Shown: piece after piece, positions 27,954-37,413 of the stretch
Numbering within the stretch: position 1 is the stretch's first letter
Layout of the letters: each line of letters opens with the position of its first letter
Source: Pseudorhodoplanes sp.
GTDB taxonomy: Bacteria; Pseudomonadota; Alphaproteobacteria; Rhizobiales; Xanthobacteraceae
NCBI GenBank assembly: GCA_022843165.1
Contig: JALHOD010000013.1
Span: 35,705 to 99,704 of the forward strand
Direction of reading: 5' to 3'
DNA length: 64,000 nt
Notes under the pieces: model-generated
The model's input: only the letters and a program-made list of their open reading frames with translations
Databases searched by the model: none
What the model was told of the DNA's origin: nothing
Translations under genes and position numbers: made by a program

Positions 27954-29285
27954 ATGGTCTCTGCAGCGGAACAACTCGCAGCCAACATCAACTTCTCGGC
28001 ACTCGCCAAAGCCGAAGAGTTGAAAAAGCGCATCTGGTTCACGCTCGGCGCGCTTCTGGTCTATCGGCTCGGAACCTATATCCCGCTGCCCGGCATCGAT
28101 CCTTCCGCATGGGAACAGATTTTCCGCACCCAGGCCGGCGGCATTCTCGGCATGTTCAATATGTTCGCCGGCGGCGGCATCCAGCGCATGGCGATCTTTG
28201 CGCTCAACATCATGCCGTATATCTCGGCCTCCATCATCATCCAGTTGATGACGACGGTGTCGCCGACGCTCGAAGCGCTCAAGAAAGAGGGCGAGTCGGG
28301 CCGCAAGACCATCAACCAGTACACCCGCTATCTGACCGTCGTGCTGGCGGCATTCCAGGCCTATGGCATCGCCATCGGGCTTGAAGGCGCGGGCAATGTC
28401 ATCTCCGAGCCGGGCTGGTTCTTCCGCATCTCGACCGTGATCACGCTGACCGGCGGCACGATGTTCCTGATGTGGCTGGGCGAGCAGATCACCGCGCGCG
28501 GCATCGGCAACGGTATTTCGCTGATCATTCTGGCCGGCATCGTCGCGGAATTGCCGTCGGCCATCGTCGGCACGCTCGAACTCGGCAAGCAGGGAGCGCT
28601 CTCCACCGGACTCATCCTGCTGGTCGCGGTGATGTCGGTCGTCGTGATCGCCTTCATCGTGTTCATGGAGCGCGCGCAGCGCCGCCTGCTGATCCAGTAT
28701 CCCAAGCGCCAGGTCGGCAACCGGATGTTCGAGGGGCAGTCCTCGCATCTGCCGCTTAAGCTCAACACCGCCGGCGTCATTCCGCCGATCTTCGCGTCCT
28801 CGCTGCTGCTGCTGCCGGCGACGGTTGCGAATTTCAACGCGGGACAGGGACCGGACTGGCTCACAACCATCACCACCCAGCTCAGCCACGGCCGGCCGCT
28901 GTTTCTGATCCTGTATCTGTCGCTGATTGTGTTCTTCGCCTTCTTCTACACCGCGATCGTGTTCAACCCGACCGAGACCGCCGACAATCTGAAGAAGCAT
29001 GGCGGATTCATTCCGGGCATTCGTCCCGGCGAGCGCACGGCGGAATATATCGACTATGTGCTGTCGCGCATCACGGTCATCGGCGCCGGCTATCTCGCGA
29101 TCGTGTGCCTGATTCCGGAAATCCTGATCTCCTATGCCGCCGTGCCGTTCTATTTCGGCGGCACCTCGCTGCTGATCGTGGTCAGCGTGACCATGGATAC
29201 GGTTGCGCAGGTGCAGGGCTATCTGCTCGCGCATCAGTATGAAGGGCTGATCAAGAAGTCCAAGCTGCGGGGCCGCCGCAGATGA
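27954..29285 (+). CDS. secY: protein translocase subunit SecY
   Basis: SecY is the channel subunit of SecYEG. The 443-residue protein has the expected ten transmembrane helices, the plug-domain region after TM1 ([20 protein letters not shown]), and the cytosolic loop with [24 protein letters not shown] contacts for SecA and the ribosome. The stop overlaps the adk ATG by 4 nt, a common secY-adk coupling. Confidence 0.97.
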   Translation: MVSAAEQLAANINFSALAKAEELKKRIWFTLGALLVYRLGTYIPLPGIDPSAWEQIFRTQAGGILGMFNMFAGGGIQRMAIFALNIMPYISASIIIQLMTTVSPTLEALKKEGESGRKTINQYTRYLTVVLAAFQAYGIAIGLEGAGNVISEPGWFFRISTVITLTGGTMFLMWLGEQITARGIGNGISLIILAGIVAELPSAIVGTLELGKQGALSTGLILLVAVMSVVVIAFIVFMERAQRRLLIQYPKRQVGNRMFEGQSSHLPLKLNTAGVIPPIFASSLLLLPATVANFNAGQGPDWLTTITTQLSHGRPLFLILYLSLIVFFAFFYTAIVFNPTETADNLKKHGGFIPGIRPGERTAEYIDYVLSRITVIGAGYLAIVCLIPEILISYAAVPFYFGGTSLLIVVSVTMDTVAQVQGYLLAHQYEGLIKKSKLRGRRR

Positions 29286-30205
29286 GGCTCATCCTGCTCG
29301 GACCGCCGGGAGCCGGAAAAGGCACCCAGGCCCAGCGTCTGGTCGCCAAGCACGGCATCGTGCAGCTTTCCACCGGCGACATGTTGCGCGCCGCGGTTGC
29401 CGCCGGAACGCCGGTAGGGCTGCGCGCCAAGGACATCATGGCGCGCGGCGAACTTGTGCCCGACGAGGTGGTGGTTGCGATCATCGAGGACCGTATCGCT
29501 CAGCCGGACGCCACGAAGGGATTCATTCTCGACGGCTTTCCGCGCACCGTGCCGCAGGCCGAGGCGCTGGCGAGCCTGCTGGAGCGCAAGGGCCTGAAGC
29601 TGGATGCCGTGATCGAGCTGAAAGTGGACGACAATGCCCTGCTCAAGCGGATCGAGACACGCGTTGAGCAGATGAAAGCCCGCGGCGAGGCGCTGCGCGC
29701 CGACGACAACCCGGACGCCCTGAAAAAGCGTCTGGACGCCTATCATGCCCAGACCGCGCCGCTGTCCGAACATTACCAGCAGAAGGGTTTGCTGAAGACC
29801 ACCGACGGCATGGCCTCGATCGACGAGGTCACCCGCGCCATTGATGCCATTCTGGGCAAGAAGGCCCCGGCCGCCCGCAAGAAGGCGGTCACCGGACGGT
29901 CCAAAGGCCGTTCCCTGGGCCGCAAACGGCCCGCCAGAGGCCGGGCCGCCGGCCGGGCGACCTCCGGCCGGAAGGTGCCCGCCCGCACCAGCCCCGGCAA
30001 GCGCGCGGCGGGAAAATTGGCCAAAAGCCGGGGGGGAGCCAAGGCTTCGGGCCGGACATCGGCCAAGGCCGGGGCCGGGAGCAAGGTTAAGACCGCCAAG
30101 ACCGGCTCCAAACGCAAGGCGGCCCTGAAATCCCGGAAATCGGGCCGGAATCGGACACAAAAGCGGGGTTCGGCACGCGCGCGGAGGTTGACGAAGCGGC
30201 GGTGA
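29282..30205 (+). CDS. adk: adenylate kinase with a ~115-residue strongly basic C-terminal tail
   Basis: Adk interconverts ATP + AMP and 2 ADP. Residues 1-192 are a complete short-LID enzyme: P-loop GPPGAGKGT at 7-15, the AMP-binding [10 protein letters not shown] segment, DGFPRT at 84-89, and a short loop replacing the zinc-type LID. Normal alphaproteobacterial enzymes end near residue 190-220. Here the frame continues from about 29858 to 30202 with 115 residues of Lys, Arg, Ala, Gly, Ser and Thr. About 44 are basic and none is Asp or Glu, resembling histone-H1-like or AlgP-like tails. No stop or frameshift separates the parts. The tail probably binds nucleic acid. Confidence 0.93.
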   Translation: MRLILLGPPGAGKGTQAQRLVAKHGIVQLSTGDMLRAAVAAGTPVGLRAKDIMARGELVPDEVVVAIIEDRIAQPDATKGFILDGFPRTVPQAEALASLLERKGLKLDAVIELKVDDNALLKRIETRVEQMKARGEALRADDNPDALKKRLDAYHAQTAPLSEHYQQKGLLKTTDGMASIDEVTRAIDAILGKKAPAARKKAVTGRSKGRSLGRKRPARGRAAGRATSGRKVPARTSPGKRAAGKLAKSRGGAKASGRTSAKAGAGSKVKTAKTGSKRKAALKSRKSGRNRTQKRGSARARRLTKRR

Positions 30206-30366
30206 ATCCCCTAATAAACCGGCATTCAGTTGGAGAACGTTTCAACGATGCCGGGCCCCGGAGAGGCAGGGGAGGGTGTCGTTGTAACCCTTTGCGGTCC
30301 CCTCCGGAACGGTGAGAGACAATTGAATCGCCCGGCGGGAAGCCTGCCGGCAACAGGAGTGAGATC

Positions 30367-30735
<369 letters not shown>

Positions 30736-30793
30736 CTGTTTTTTCTAACGAACGGTCCGGCGCGGGCTGCAGCGCGCCACGAAGGGAACGAGA

Positions 30794-31183
30794 ATGGGTA
30801 AAGAAGCCACGCGCGTCCGCCGCCGCGAGCGCAAGAACATCGCGTCGGGCGTCGCACATGTGAACGCGTCGTTCAACAATACGATGATTACGATCACCGA
30901 CGCACAGGGCAACACTATTGCCTGGTCGTCGGCCGGCACCATGGGTTTTAAGGGCTCGCGCAAATCGACGCCGTATGCGGCGCAGGTCGCGGCCGAAGAC
31001 GCCTCGAAGAAGGCGCAGGAACACGGCATGCGCACGCTGGAAGTCGAAGTCTCCGGTCCCGGCTCGGGTCGTGAATCGGCTTTGCGTGCTTTGCAGGCTG
31101 CAGGTTTCACCGTCACGTCGATCCGCGACGTGACGCCTATTCCTCATAACGGGTGCCGGCCTCGCAAGAGACGCCGCGTATGA
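30794..31183 (+). CDS. rpsK: 30S ribosomal protein S11
   Basis: S11 lies on the 30S platform near the mRNA exit. The 129-residue product contains [31 protein letters not shown], and the typical C-terminus [13 protein letters not shown]. The stop overlaps an in-frame ATG of the rpoA reading frame (ATGA at 31180-31183). Confidence 0.97.
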   Translation: MGKEATRVRRRERKNIASGVAHVNASFNNTMITITDAQGNTIAWSSAGTMGFKGSRKSTPYAAQVAAEDASKKAQEHGMRTLEVEVSGPGSGRESALRALQAAGFTVTSIRDVTPIPHNGCRPRKRRRV

Positions 31184-31284
31184 CCGAAACTTTGATCCGA
31201 CGGACGGATACGCCGTCCGTCGCCGCCGAACTTGACCACGGGGCGGAGTGGAACGCGCGGACAACCGCAGCGGCACTCAAGGCG

Positions 31285-32316
31285 ATGGGTGAAAACGTGA
31301 CGATCCAGAAAAATTGGCAAGAACTGATCAGGCCCGGCAAGTTGCAGGTGATCGCGGGCAACGACCCGCGGCGCGAGGCGACGCTTGTCGCCGAGCCGCT
31401 CGAGCGCGGCTTCGGCCTCACGCTCGGCAATGCGCTGCGCCGTATCCTGTTGTCCTCGCTGCAGGGCGCGGCGGTGCAGTCCGTTCATATCGACGGCGTG
31501 CTGCATGAATTCTCCTCGATTGCCGGCGTCCGCGAGGACGTGACCGACATCGTGCTGAACATCAAGGACATCGCCATCAAGATGCAGGGCGAAGGCCCCA
31601 AGCGCATGGTGGTGAAGAAGAACGGCCCGGGTCAGGTGACCGCGGGCGATATCTCCACCGTCGGCGATATCGTGGTTCTCAATCCCGATCTGGTTCTCTG
31701 CACGCTTGATGAAGGCGCCGAGATCCGGATGGAATTCACCGTCAACACCGGCAAGGGCTATATCGCCGCCGACCGCAACCGTCCGGAAGACGCGCCGATC
31801 GGCCTGATCCCGGTCGACTCGCTGTATTCGCCGGTGAAGAAGGTGTCCTACAAGGTCGAGAACACCCGCGAGGGCCAGATTCTCGATTACGACAAGCTGA
31901 CCTTGCAGATCGAGACCAACGGCGCGATTTCGCCGGAAGACGCGCTCGCCTATGCGGCGCGCATCCTGCAGGATCAGCTCAACGTGTTTGTCAATTTTGA
32001 AGAGCCGCGCAAGGAAGTGGTATCGGAATCGATTCCGGACCTCGCCTTCAACCCGGCCTTCCTCAAGAAGGTCGACGAGCTCGAATTGTCGGTGCGTTCG
32101 GCGAACTGCCTGAAGAACGACAACATCGTCTATATCGGCGACCTCGTTCAGAAGACCGAAGCCGAAATGCTCCGCACGCCGAACTTCGGACGTAAGTCGC
32201 TTAACGAGATCAAGGAAGTGCTGGCGCAGATGGGCCTGCATCTCGGCATGGAAGTGCCGGGCTGGCCGCCGGAGAATATCGACGATCTCGCCAAGCGTTT
32301 CGAGGATCACTACTGA
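31285..32316 (+). CDS. rpoA: DNA-directed RNA polymerase subunit alpha
   Basis: This subunit assembles beta/beta' through its N-domain and binds UP elements and activators through its C-domain. The conserved protein begins [21 protein letters not shown] 31285 ([10 protein letters not shown]) gives 343 residues; GTG 31297 would give 339. [16 protein letters not shown] (N-domain) and [18 protein letters not shown] (C-domain helix-hairpin-helix) are intact. The same frame is open back to ATG 31180, which overlaps the rpsK stop and would add 35 residues unlike known RpoA, so the true start needs evidence. Confidence 0.93.
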   Translation: MGENVTIQKNWQELIRPGKLQVIAGNDPRREATLVAEPLERGFGLTLGNALRRILLSSLQGAAVQSVHIDGVLHEFSSIAGVREDVTDIVLNIKDIAIKMQGEGPKRMVVKKNGPGQVTAGDISTVGDIVVLNPDLVLCTLDEGAEIRMEFTVNTGKGYIAADRNRPEDAPIGLIPVDSLYSPVKKVSYKVENTREGQILDYDKLTLQIETNGAISPEDALAYAARILQDQLNVFVNFEEPRKEVVSESIPDLAFNPAFLKKVDELELSVRSANCLKNDNIVYIGDLVQKTEAEMLRTPNFGRKSLNEIKEVLAQMGLHLGMEVPGWPPENIDDLAKRFEDHY

Positions 32317-32330
32317 GTTTGAGTTGACAG

Positions 32331-32364
32331 TCATGGCGGGTTTCGTTCCGGCCATGATGTTTTT
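32331..32364 (+). terminator. possible intrinsic terminator/attenuator between rpoA and rplQ
   Basis: A 7-bp perfect stem TCATGGC (32331-32337) with GCCATGA (32351-32357) is followed by TGTTTTT. It lies 15 nt after the rpoA stop and about 80 nt before rplQ, so it could reduce read-through into rplQ. Confidence 0.5.
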
Positions 32365-32443
32365 CTGGGGCGAACGCAGGAAGCCCACCTGAGCGCAGCG
32401 TCCGACGAACCGTCGCGACACGGAGAAGAGAAGGATCAGTTCG

Positions 32444-32875
32444 ATGCGTCACGGCAAGGTTCACCGCAAGCTCGGCCGCACCGCCGAACACCGCAAGGCG
32501 ATGTTCGCCAATATGTGCGCCGCGCTGATCAAGCACGAGCAGATCGTGACCACGCTGCCGAAGGCCAAGGAATTGCGTCCGGTGGTCGAGAAGCTGGTCA
32601 CGCTTGGCAAGCGCGGCGACCTGCATGCCCGCCGTCAGGCGATCTCGCAGATGCGAGACGTCGACATGGTCAAGAAGCTCTTCGAGGTGCTCGGCCCGCG
32701 CTACAAGGACCGCAAGGGCGGTTACACGCGCATCCTGAAGGCCGGCTTCCGCTACGGCGATTCCGCGCCGGTCGCGGTGATCGAATTCGTGGATCGCGAT
32801 GTCGATGCCAAGGGTCTCGATTCCGGTCCGGTGCAGGCGCGCGCGATCGAAGAGACCGCCAACGCAGCGGCCTGA
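32444..32875 (+). CDS. rplQ: 50S ribosomal protein L17
   Basis: L17 is the last gene of the alpha group. The protein has the conserved [20 protein letters not shown] start and the [20 protein letters not shown] segment. The 143 residues include a modest C-terminal extension. It starts at ATG 32444 after AAGGAT. A strong terminator 26 nt after the stop ends the superoperon. Confidence 0.97.
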   Translation: MRHGKVHRKLGRTAEHRKAMFANMCAALIKHEQIVTTLPKAKELRPVVEKLVTLGKRGDLHARRQAISQMRDVDMVKKLFEVLGPRYKDRKGGYTRILKAGFRYGDSAPVAVIEFVDRDVDAKGLDSGPVQARAIEETANAAA

Positions 32876-32901
32876 TCGCTTCGCATCCGCGATGGATTTA
32901 A

Positions 32902-32928
32902 AGAGCGGCGCCTGGCGCCGCTCTTTTT
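32902..32928 (+). terminator. intrinsic terminator after rplQ
   Basis: AGAGCGGCG (32902-32910) pairs perfectly with CGCCGCTCT (32916-32924) around a CCTGG loop and runs into TTTTT. It marks the end of the ribosomal protein superlocus. Confidence 0.95.
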
Positions 32929-33085
32929 GTTTGTACCTCGCGGCGCGGCCTTTGCGTGGATTGAGACTCCGGTTTGCGCGCGATGAGAGTCCCAGAGCTG
33001 CTTTTCGGCGGTTAGCCGGCCGATACCTCTTGGCGTTGGGAATATCTCCTCATTAGAGTTGTTTCAGGGTTGGGGGAGATTCGAA

Positions 33086-33898
33086 ATGTCACGATTTTGG
33101 CTGGCGGCCTTGGCCGTGGCGGTGACCGGCGGCAGCGCCGCCGCGCAATCGCCGACGCAGCGCGGCGACTACTTGGTCAATTCCATTCTGAATTGCGGCG
33201 GCTGCCATACACCGCGCGGGCCGGGCGGCGCGGAAAAGGCGTTTTCCGGCGGCAATGTGTTCGACACGCCGAGATTCAAGGTGGTCTCGTCGAACATCAC
33301 GCCCGACAAGCAGACCGGGATCGGGAACTGGACCAACGACCAGATCAAGAAGGCGATCATGCATGGCGTGCGCCCCAACGGCGTGGCGCTGGCGGTGATG
33401 CCTTCGGCGTTCTACGCCGGCCTGACCACGCGCGATGCCGACGCCATCGTGGCCTATCTGCGTTCGCTCAAGCCGATCCGCAACGAGGTGCCGGCGCCGC
33501 AATACAAGGAGCCCGCCAAGCACGAGGCGCTGCCGGCGCCCGGCAAGATGCGCGGCAAGGTGAAACAGGGCTATTACCTCGCCACCATCGGCCATTGCAT
33601 GGAGTGCCATACGCCCATGGAGAAGGGCCAGCCGCTCCTCACCACGGCGCTCGGCGCGGGCGGCCGTGAATTCAAGGGTCCGTGGGGTGTGTCGAAGGCG
33701 CGCAACCTGACATCGCACAAGGAAAAGGGTCTCGGGTCGTGGACCGACGCCGAGATCAAGCGCGCCATCACGCAAGGCGTTCGCAAGGACGGTACCAAGC
33801 TCAATCCGCCGATGGGCTTTGGCGCCTATGCGAAAATGACCGACAAGGACATGACCGCGCTGGTCGCCTATCTGCGGACGCTGCCGCCGAAGGAGTGA
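33086..33898 (+). CDS. periplasmic diheme cytochrome c
   Basis: The 270-residue protein has a Sec signal peptide (MSRFWLAALAVAVTGGSAAA, cut near residue 20). Two cytochrome c domains follow with CxxCH heme sites: CGGCH at residues 37-41 and CMECH in the second half (GHCMECH). The repeated pattern ITP(D)K..G.G.WTD.QIK.AI..GVR is typical of the cytochrome subunits of periplasmic alcohol, sorbitol or aldehyde dehydrogenases. No dehydrogenase gene is adjacent, so the electron donor is unknown. ATG 33086 is chosen for the signal peptide and the GGGGGAG site upstream. Confidence 0.88.
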   Translation: MSRFWLAALAVAVTGGSAAAQSPTQRGDYLVNSILNCGGCHTPRGPGGAEKAFSGGNVFDTPRFKVVSSNITPDKQTGIGNWTNDQIKKAIMHGVRPNGVALAVMPSAFYAGLTTRDADAIVAYLRSLKPIRNEVPAPQYKEPAKHEALPAPGKMRGKVKQGYYLATIGHCMECHTPMEKGQPLLTTALGAGGREFKGPWGVSKARNLTSHKEKGLGSWTDAEIKRAITQGVRKDGTKLNPPMGFGAYAKMTDKDMTALVAYLRTLPPKE

Positions 33899-33904
33899 GC
33901 TAGC

Positions 33905-35464
33905 TTATCGCCTTTTCTTCTCCGGGCCGCCGGAGGCGCCATAGAGATCGACCGGCGCGAAATCGTCGGTGATCAGTTCGCCTTTCGCCATCTGCGCCTT
34001 GGCGTCGGTCTTGCGCTTGGCCAGGAGCGCAGGCAGCGGATAGCGGAAGTTGTACTTGCCCTGCAAGGCCGCGGCGCGCTGAACCAGCGTCTCCGCGCTG
34101 GGCGCGTCGTCGGTGACCACCACGCTGACTTCGCCTTCACCGGAATGATAGAGGTCGGTGTTCCTGAACACCGCTGCCAGCGTGAGCAGCGTCGAGGCAT
34201 AGAGCTTGCTGCCGTCATGCACATTGAAGGCGGCGGCGCCGCCCGGCGCCAGCCGCTGCTTGATCAGGCCGTAGAACTCCTTGGTCAGCAGGTGGAAGGG
34301 GACATAGCCGCCGTGAAAGGCGTCGACCAGGATTAGGTCGTATTGCGTCTTGCTGCGGGTGAGAAACACCCGGCCGTCGCCGTCGAGATAGCGGATGCGC
34401 GGGGAATCCTTGATGCCGAAATATTTGCGCGCCGCGTCAATCACGCCGGGATCGATTTCCACCGTGTCGATCGCGGTCTGCGGCATGGCGCGGCCGAGAT
34501 AGGTGGAAATCGAGCCGCCGCCGAGTCCGATCATCAGGATGCGCTTCGGCTCCGGCGGATAGATCAGTCCGACGGTCATGTTCTGGGTATAGGCCACCCG
34601 CAGATCGTCGGGATCGCGCAGGTTGGTGACGGATTCGGTGTAGTGCCAGCCCTTGAGCTGGAACGACATGGTCAGCGCGTTGCGCCGCTTGTTGATGTAG
34701 ATGTCGTTGTATTCGGTCTCGATGCGCGCGATCTGTCCGTCCGGCCGCTTCAGCAATTCCATCCGCAGCTTCTCGTCGACCAGATCCTCGGCCTGGGCGC
34801 GGCCGGCTGCGAGCATCGGCAGCGCCGCGATCAGCAGCGCGGCCACCGCGCGCTTGCGGGTGAGATGGGGCAGGGCGATCAGCAGCAGCGCCGCCAGGAT
34901 GCCGGCGATGCCGAGCGACAGCGTGATGGCGCGCGAGCCGATCGAGGGGATCAGGTAGAAGGTGGTGCCGAGGGTGCCGACGATGCTGCCGGCGGTCGAG
35001 ATGCCATAGACCGTGCCGGACACCATGCCGGAGCGCTGCGCCGAGGTCAGCAGCAGCCTGATCGCGAACGGCGAATACATGCCGAGGAACATCACCGGAA
35101 AAAACAGGATGGCGAGCGAGGAGACGAGGCTGCCCGCCTTGATGTCGTCGATGCCCGACAGCACGAGCTCCAGCATCGGCTGCGCGAATAGCGGCAGCAG
35201 CAGGATATAAAGCGAACCGATCAGTACGGTGATGCCCAGCACCGGGGCCGCGGGACGGCGGTCGGCCAGCCAGCCGCCGAGGAAATAACCGACCGTGAGC
35301 GAGGCCAGCACGGTCGAGATCAGCGAGGCCCAGGTGTAGATGCCGCTGCCGAAATAGGGGTTGAGATAGCGCGAGCCCAGCATCTCGAAGCTCATCACGA
35401 TCGCCCCCACGATGAAGGCGACCGCGTAGATCACAAACGCATCCAGACCCGTTCTTGCACCCAC
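33905..35464 (-). CDS. membrane-fused spermidine synthase-like protein
   Basis: The 519-residue protein has two parts. The N-terminal ~240 residues hold about seven transmembrane helices. The C-terminal half is a SAM-type Rossmann domain like aminopropyltransferases, with ILMIGLGGGSISTYLG (motif I), VEIDPGVIDAARKYF and YDLILVDAFHGG. Such fused proteins occur widely in proteobacteria. Whether this one makes spermidine is not shown, since the classic substrate motif is altered. GTG 35464 is my start because GGGAGA lies 5 nt upstream on the minus strand; the frame is open to 35545. It converges with the cytochrome gene. Confidence 0.8.
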   Translation of the reverse strand: MGARTGLDAFVIYAVAFIVGAIVMSFEMLGSRYLNPYFGSGIYTWASLISTVLASLTVGYFLGGWLADRRPAAPVLGITVLIGSLYILLLPLFAQPMLELVLSGIDDIKAGSLVSSLAILFFPVMFLGMYSPFAIRLLLTSAQRSGMVSGTVYGISTAGSIVGTLGTTFYLIPSIGSRAITLSLGIAGILAALLLIALPHLTRKRAVAALLIAALPMLAAGRAQAEDLVDEKLRMELLKRPDGQIARIETEYNDIYINKRRNALTMSFQLKGWHYTESVTNLRDPDDLRVAYTQNMTVGLIYPPEPKRILMIGLGGGSISTYLGRAMPQTAIDTVEIDPGVIDAARKYFGIKDSPRIRYLDGDGRVFLTRSKTQYDLILVDAFHGGYVPFHLLTKEFYGLIKQRLAPGGAAAFNVHDGSKLYASTLLTLAAVFRNTDLYHSGEGEVSVVVTDDAPSAETLVQRAAALQGKYNFRYPLPALLAKRKTDAKAQMAKGELITDDFAPVDLYGASGGPEKKRR

Positions 35465-35620
35465 ATCCGTCTCCCGGCAGCCGTCTTTGCCCCGGGCCCA
35501 TCCCGCAAGCTGTGGCAAAGTAAGGCAAATCGCGGGGGATTTCACGCCGGATCGGGCTGCGGCCGCCCTTCAATTGCATCGGCCCCGGCCTTATATCTGG
35601 CGGTCCATGGGGAACCCGGC

Positions 35621-37027
35621 ATGCATTTCGTTCGCTCGATCCTGACCTTGGTTTTGGCGCTTTTGTGCGGGATCGCGGCCGTCCTGCCCGTGGCCTTTGC
35701 CCAGGACCGGCGGCTGCCCCAGTCGGCGGGCGAGCTGAAATTGTCCTTTGCCCCCGTGGTCAAGCGGGTGTCGCCCGCGGTGGTGAACGTTTATGCCGCC
35801 CGCGTGGTCGAGAACCGCCATCCGCTGATGGACGACCCGGTGTTCCGCCGTTTCTTCGGGCAGGGCGTCCCGCGCGAGCAGGTGCAGCGGTCGCTCGGCT
35901 CGGGCGTGATCGTCGATCCGTCCGGCCTGATCATGACCAACAACCATGTGATCGAGGGTGCGACCGAAGTGAAAGTGTCGCTCGCCGACAAGCGCGAACT
36001 GGAAGCCGAGATCGTGCTGAAGGATTCGCGCACCGACCTCGCGGTGCTGCGGATCAAGGACGCGCGGGAAAAATTCCCGGCGCTGGAATTCGGCAACTCG
36101 GACGATCTGCAGGTCGGCGATCTGGTGCTGGCGGTCGGCAACCCCTTTGGCGTCGGACAGACCGTGACGCACGGCATCGTGTCGGCGCTGGCGCGCACCC
36201 AGGTCGGCATCACCGATTATCAGTTCTTCATCCAGACCGACGCTGCCATCAATCCCGGCAATTCCGGCGGCGCGCTGGTTGATCTTTCCGGCAAGCTGGT
36301 CGGCATCAACACGGCGATCTTCTCGCGCTCGGGCGGTTCGCAGGGCATCGGCTTTGCGATTCCCGCCAATATGGTGCGGGTGGTGGCGGCGTCCGCTATG
36401 GGTGGCGCCGGCGCCGTGAAGCGGCCGTGGCTCGGGGCCCGGTTGCAGACGGTGACGCCCGAAATTGCCGAGGGCCTCGGCCTGAAACGTCCGGCCGGTG
36501 CACTGGTCGCCGGCATCATTCCCAACAGTCCGGCGGCGCGTGGCGGCCTGCGCACGGGCGATCTGATCGTCTCGATCGACGGCGTGACGGTGGATGACGA
36601 GAACGCGTTCACCTATCGCTTCGGCACCAAACCGCTCGGCGGCAAGGCGCAGATCGGAATCGTCCGCGCCGGTGGGCAGAGTGCGGCGACCGTCCTGCTG
36701 CAGACCGCGCCCGAGCTGCCGCGCGAGGAGATCGTCATCAAGTCGCGCTCGCCCTTTGCCGGCGCCAAGGTCGGCAATATCTCGCCGGCGCTCGCGGAGG
36801 AATTGCGACTCGATCCTTCGGCGGAGGGGGTCGCGATTCTCGACATTGCCAACGGCTCGCCGGCGCAAAGGCTCGGATTCAAGCGCGGCGATGTGATTCT
36901 GGCCGTGAATGAAAAGCCGATCGGGCGCACCCGCGATCTTGATCTGGCGACGCGCGAACAGCAGCGGCTCTGGCGCATTACCGTGTTGCGCGGCGGGCAG
37001 ACCATCACGGCGCAATTCGGCGGATGA
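35621..37027 (+). CDS. DegP/HtrA-type periplasmic serine protease
   Basis: The 468-residue protein has an N-terminal signal peptide (cleavage near AFAQ, residue 27) and a trypsin-like domain with the full triad: His109 in TNNHVIEG, Asp139 in SRTDLAVL and Ser215 in NPGNSGGA. Two PDZ domains follow (about 275-365 and 385-465, the second starting near LDPSAEGVAIL). It is expected to degrade or refold misfolded envelope proteins. It overlaps the next small membrane gene by 4 nt, so the two are probably translated together. degP versus degQ cannot be assigned. Confidence 0.92.
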   Translation: MHFVRSILTLVLALLCGIAAVLPVAFAQDRRLPQSAGELKLSFAPVVKRVSPAVVNVYAARVVENRHPLMDDPVFRRFFGQGVPREQVQRSLGSGVIVDPSGLIMTNNHVIEGATEVKVSLADKRELEAEIVLKDSRTDLAVLRIKDAREKFPALEFGNSDDLQVGDLVLAVGNPFGVGQTVTHGIVSALARTQVGITDYQFFIQTDAAINPGNSGGALVDLSGKLVGINTAIFSRSGGSQGIGFAIPANMVRVVAASAMGGAGAVKRPWLGARLQTVTPEIAEGLGLKRPAGALVAGIIPNSPAARGGLRTGDLIVSIDGVTVDDENAFTYRFGTKPLGGKAQIGIVRAGGQSAATVLLQTAPELPREEIVIKSRSPFAGAKVGNISPALAEELRLDPSAEGVAILDIANGSPAQRLGFKRGDVILAVNEKPIGRTRDLDLATREQQRLWRITVLRGGQTITAQFGG

Positions 37028-37374
37028 CCGCCGGCCGCGAACCGCTCTCCGTGCCGCGCGCGGTCACATCGCGGCACGCATCCGTGTCGCTCTGGCTGGG
37101 CGGTCTCTCCTGGCTGGTGTTCGTTGTGTCGTTCCCGGCCGTGATCTGGATGGCGGCCGCGCAATCGCTGTCGATCCTCGCATGGTCGCTGTTCGTGTTT
37201 GTCTGTTTCGGCCTCGCGCCGCTGGCGCTGATCGCCGGCGTCGTGCTCGCGATCTTCGCGCTGATCCGGGGTGACCGCAGGGGCGGCTGGACCGGCTTGG
37301 GCGTGAATACCGCCGCGCTGATTCTGGTCGCGCTCTTTGTGGGCGTCAGCGCCACCCCGTCCGGGCCGTTCTGA
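37024..37374 (+). CDS. small membrane protein (DUF4190-like), coupled to the HtrA protease
   Basis: The 116-residue protein has three hydrophobic segments (about residues 25-47, 50-78 and 90-110) and a basic loop RGDRRGGW typical of DUF4190-like proteins. The ATG overlaps the protease stop (ATGA at 37024-37027), which points to a co-translated partner in the inner membrane. No catalytic motif is visible, so the function is unknown. Confidence 0.75.
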   Translation: MTAGREPLSVPRAVTSRHASVSLWLGGLSWLVFVVSFPAVIWMAAAQSLSILAWSLFVFVCFGLAPLALIAGVVLAIFALIRGDRRGGWTGLGVNTAALILVALFVGVSATPSGPF

Positions 37375-37413
37375 GCGCTTGCACCGGCGCGCTCCATCCC
37401 CCACCTTGCCCGC

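Noticed and set aside
29858..30202. The GC-rich end of adk considered as a separate gene or a frameshift product.
   Set aside because: The frame is continuous with adk, has no good internal start, and shows uniform lysine/arginine codon use.
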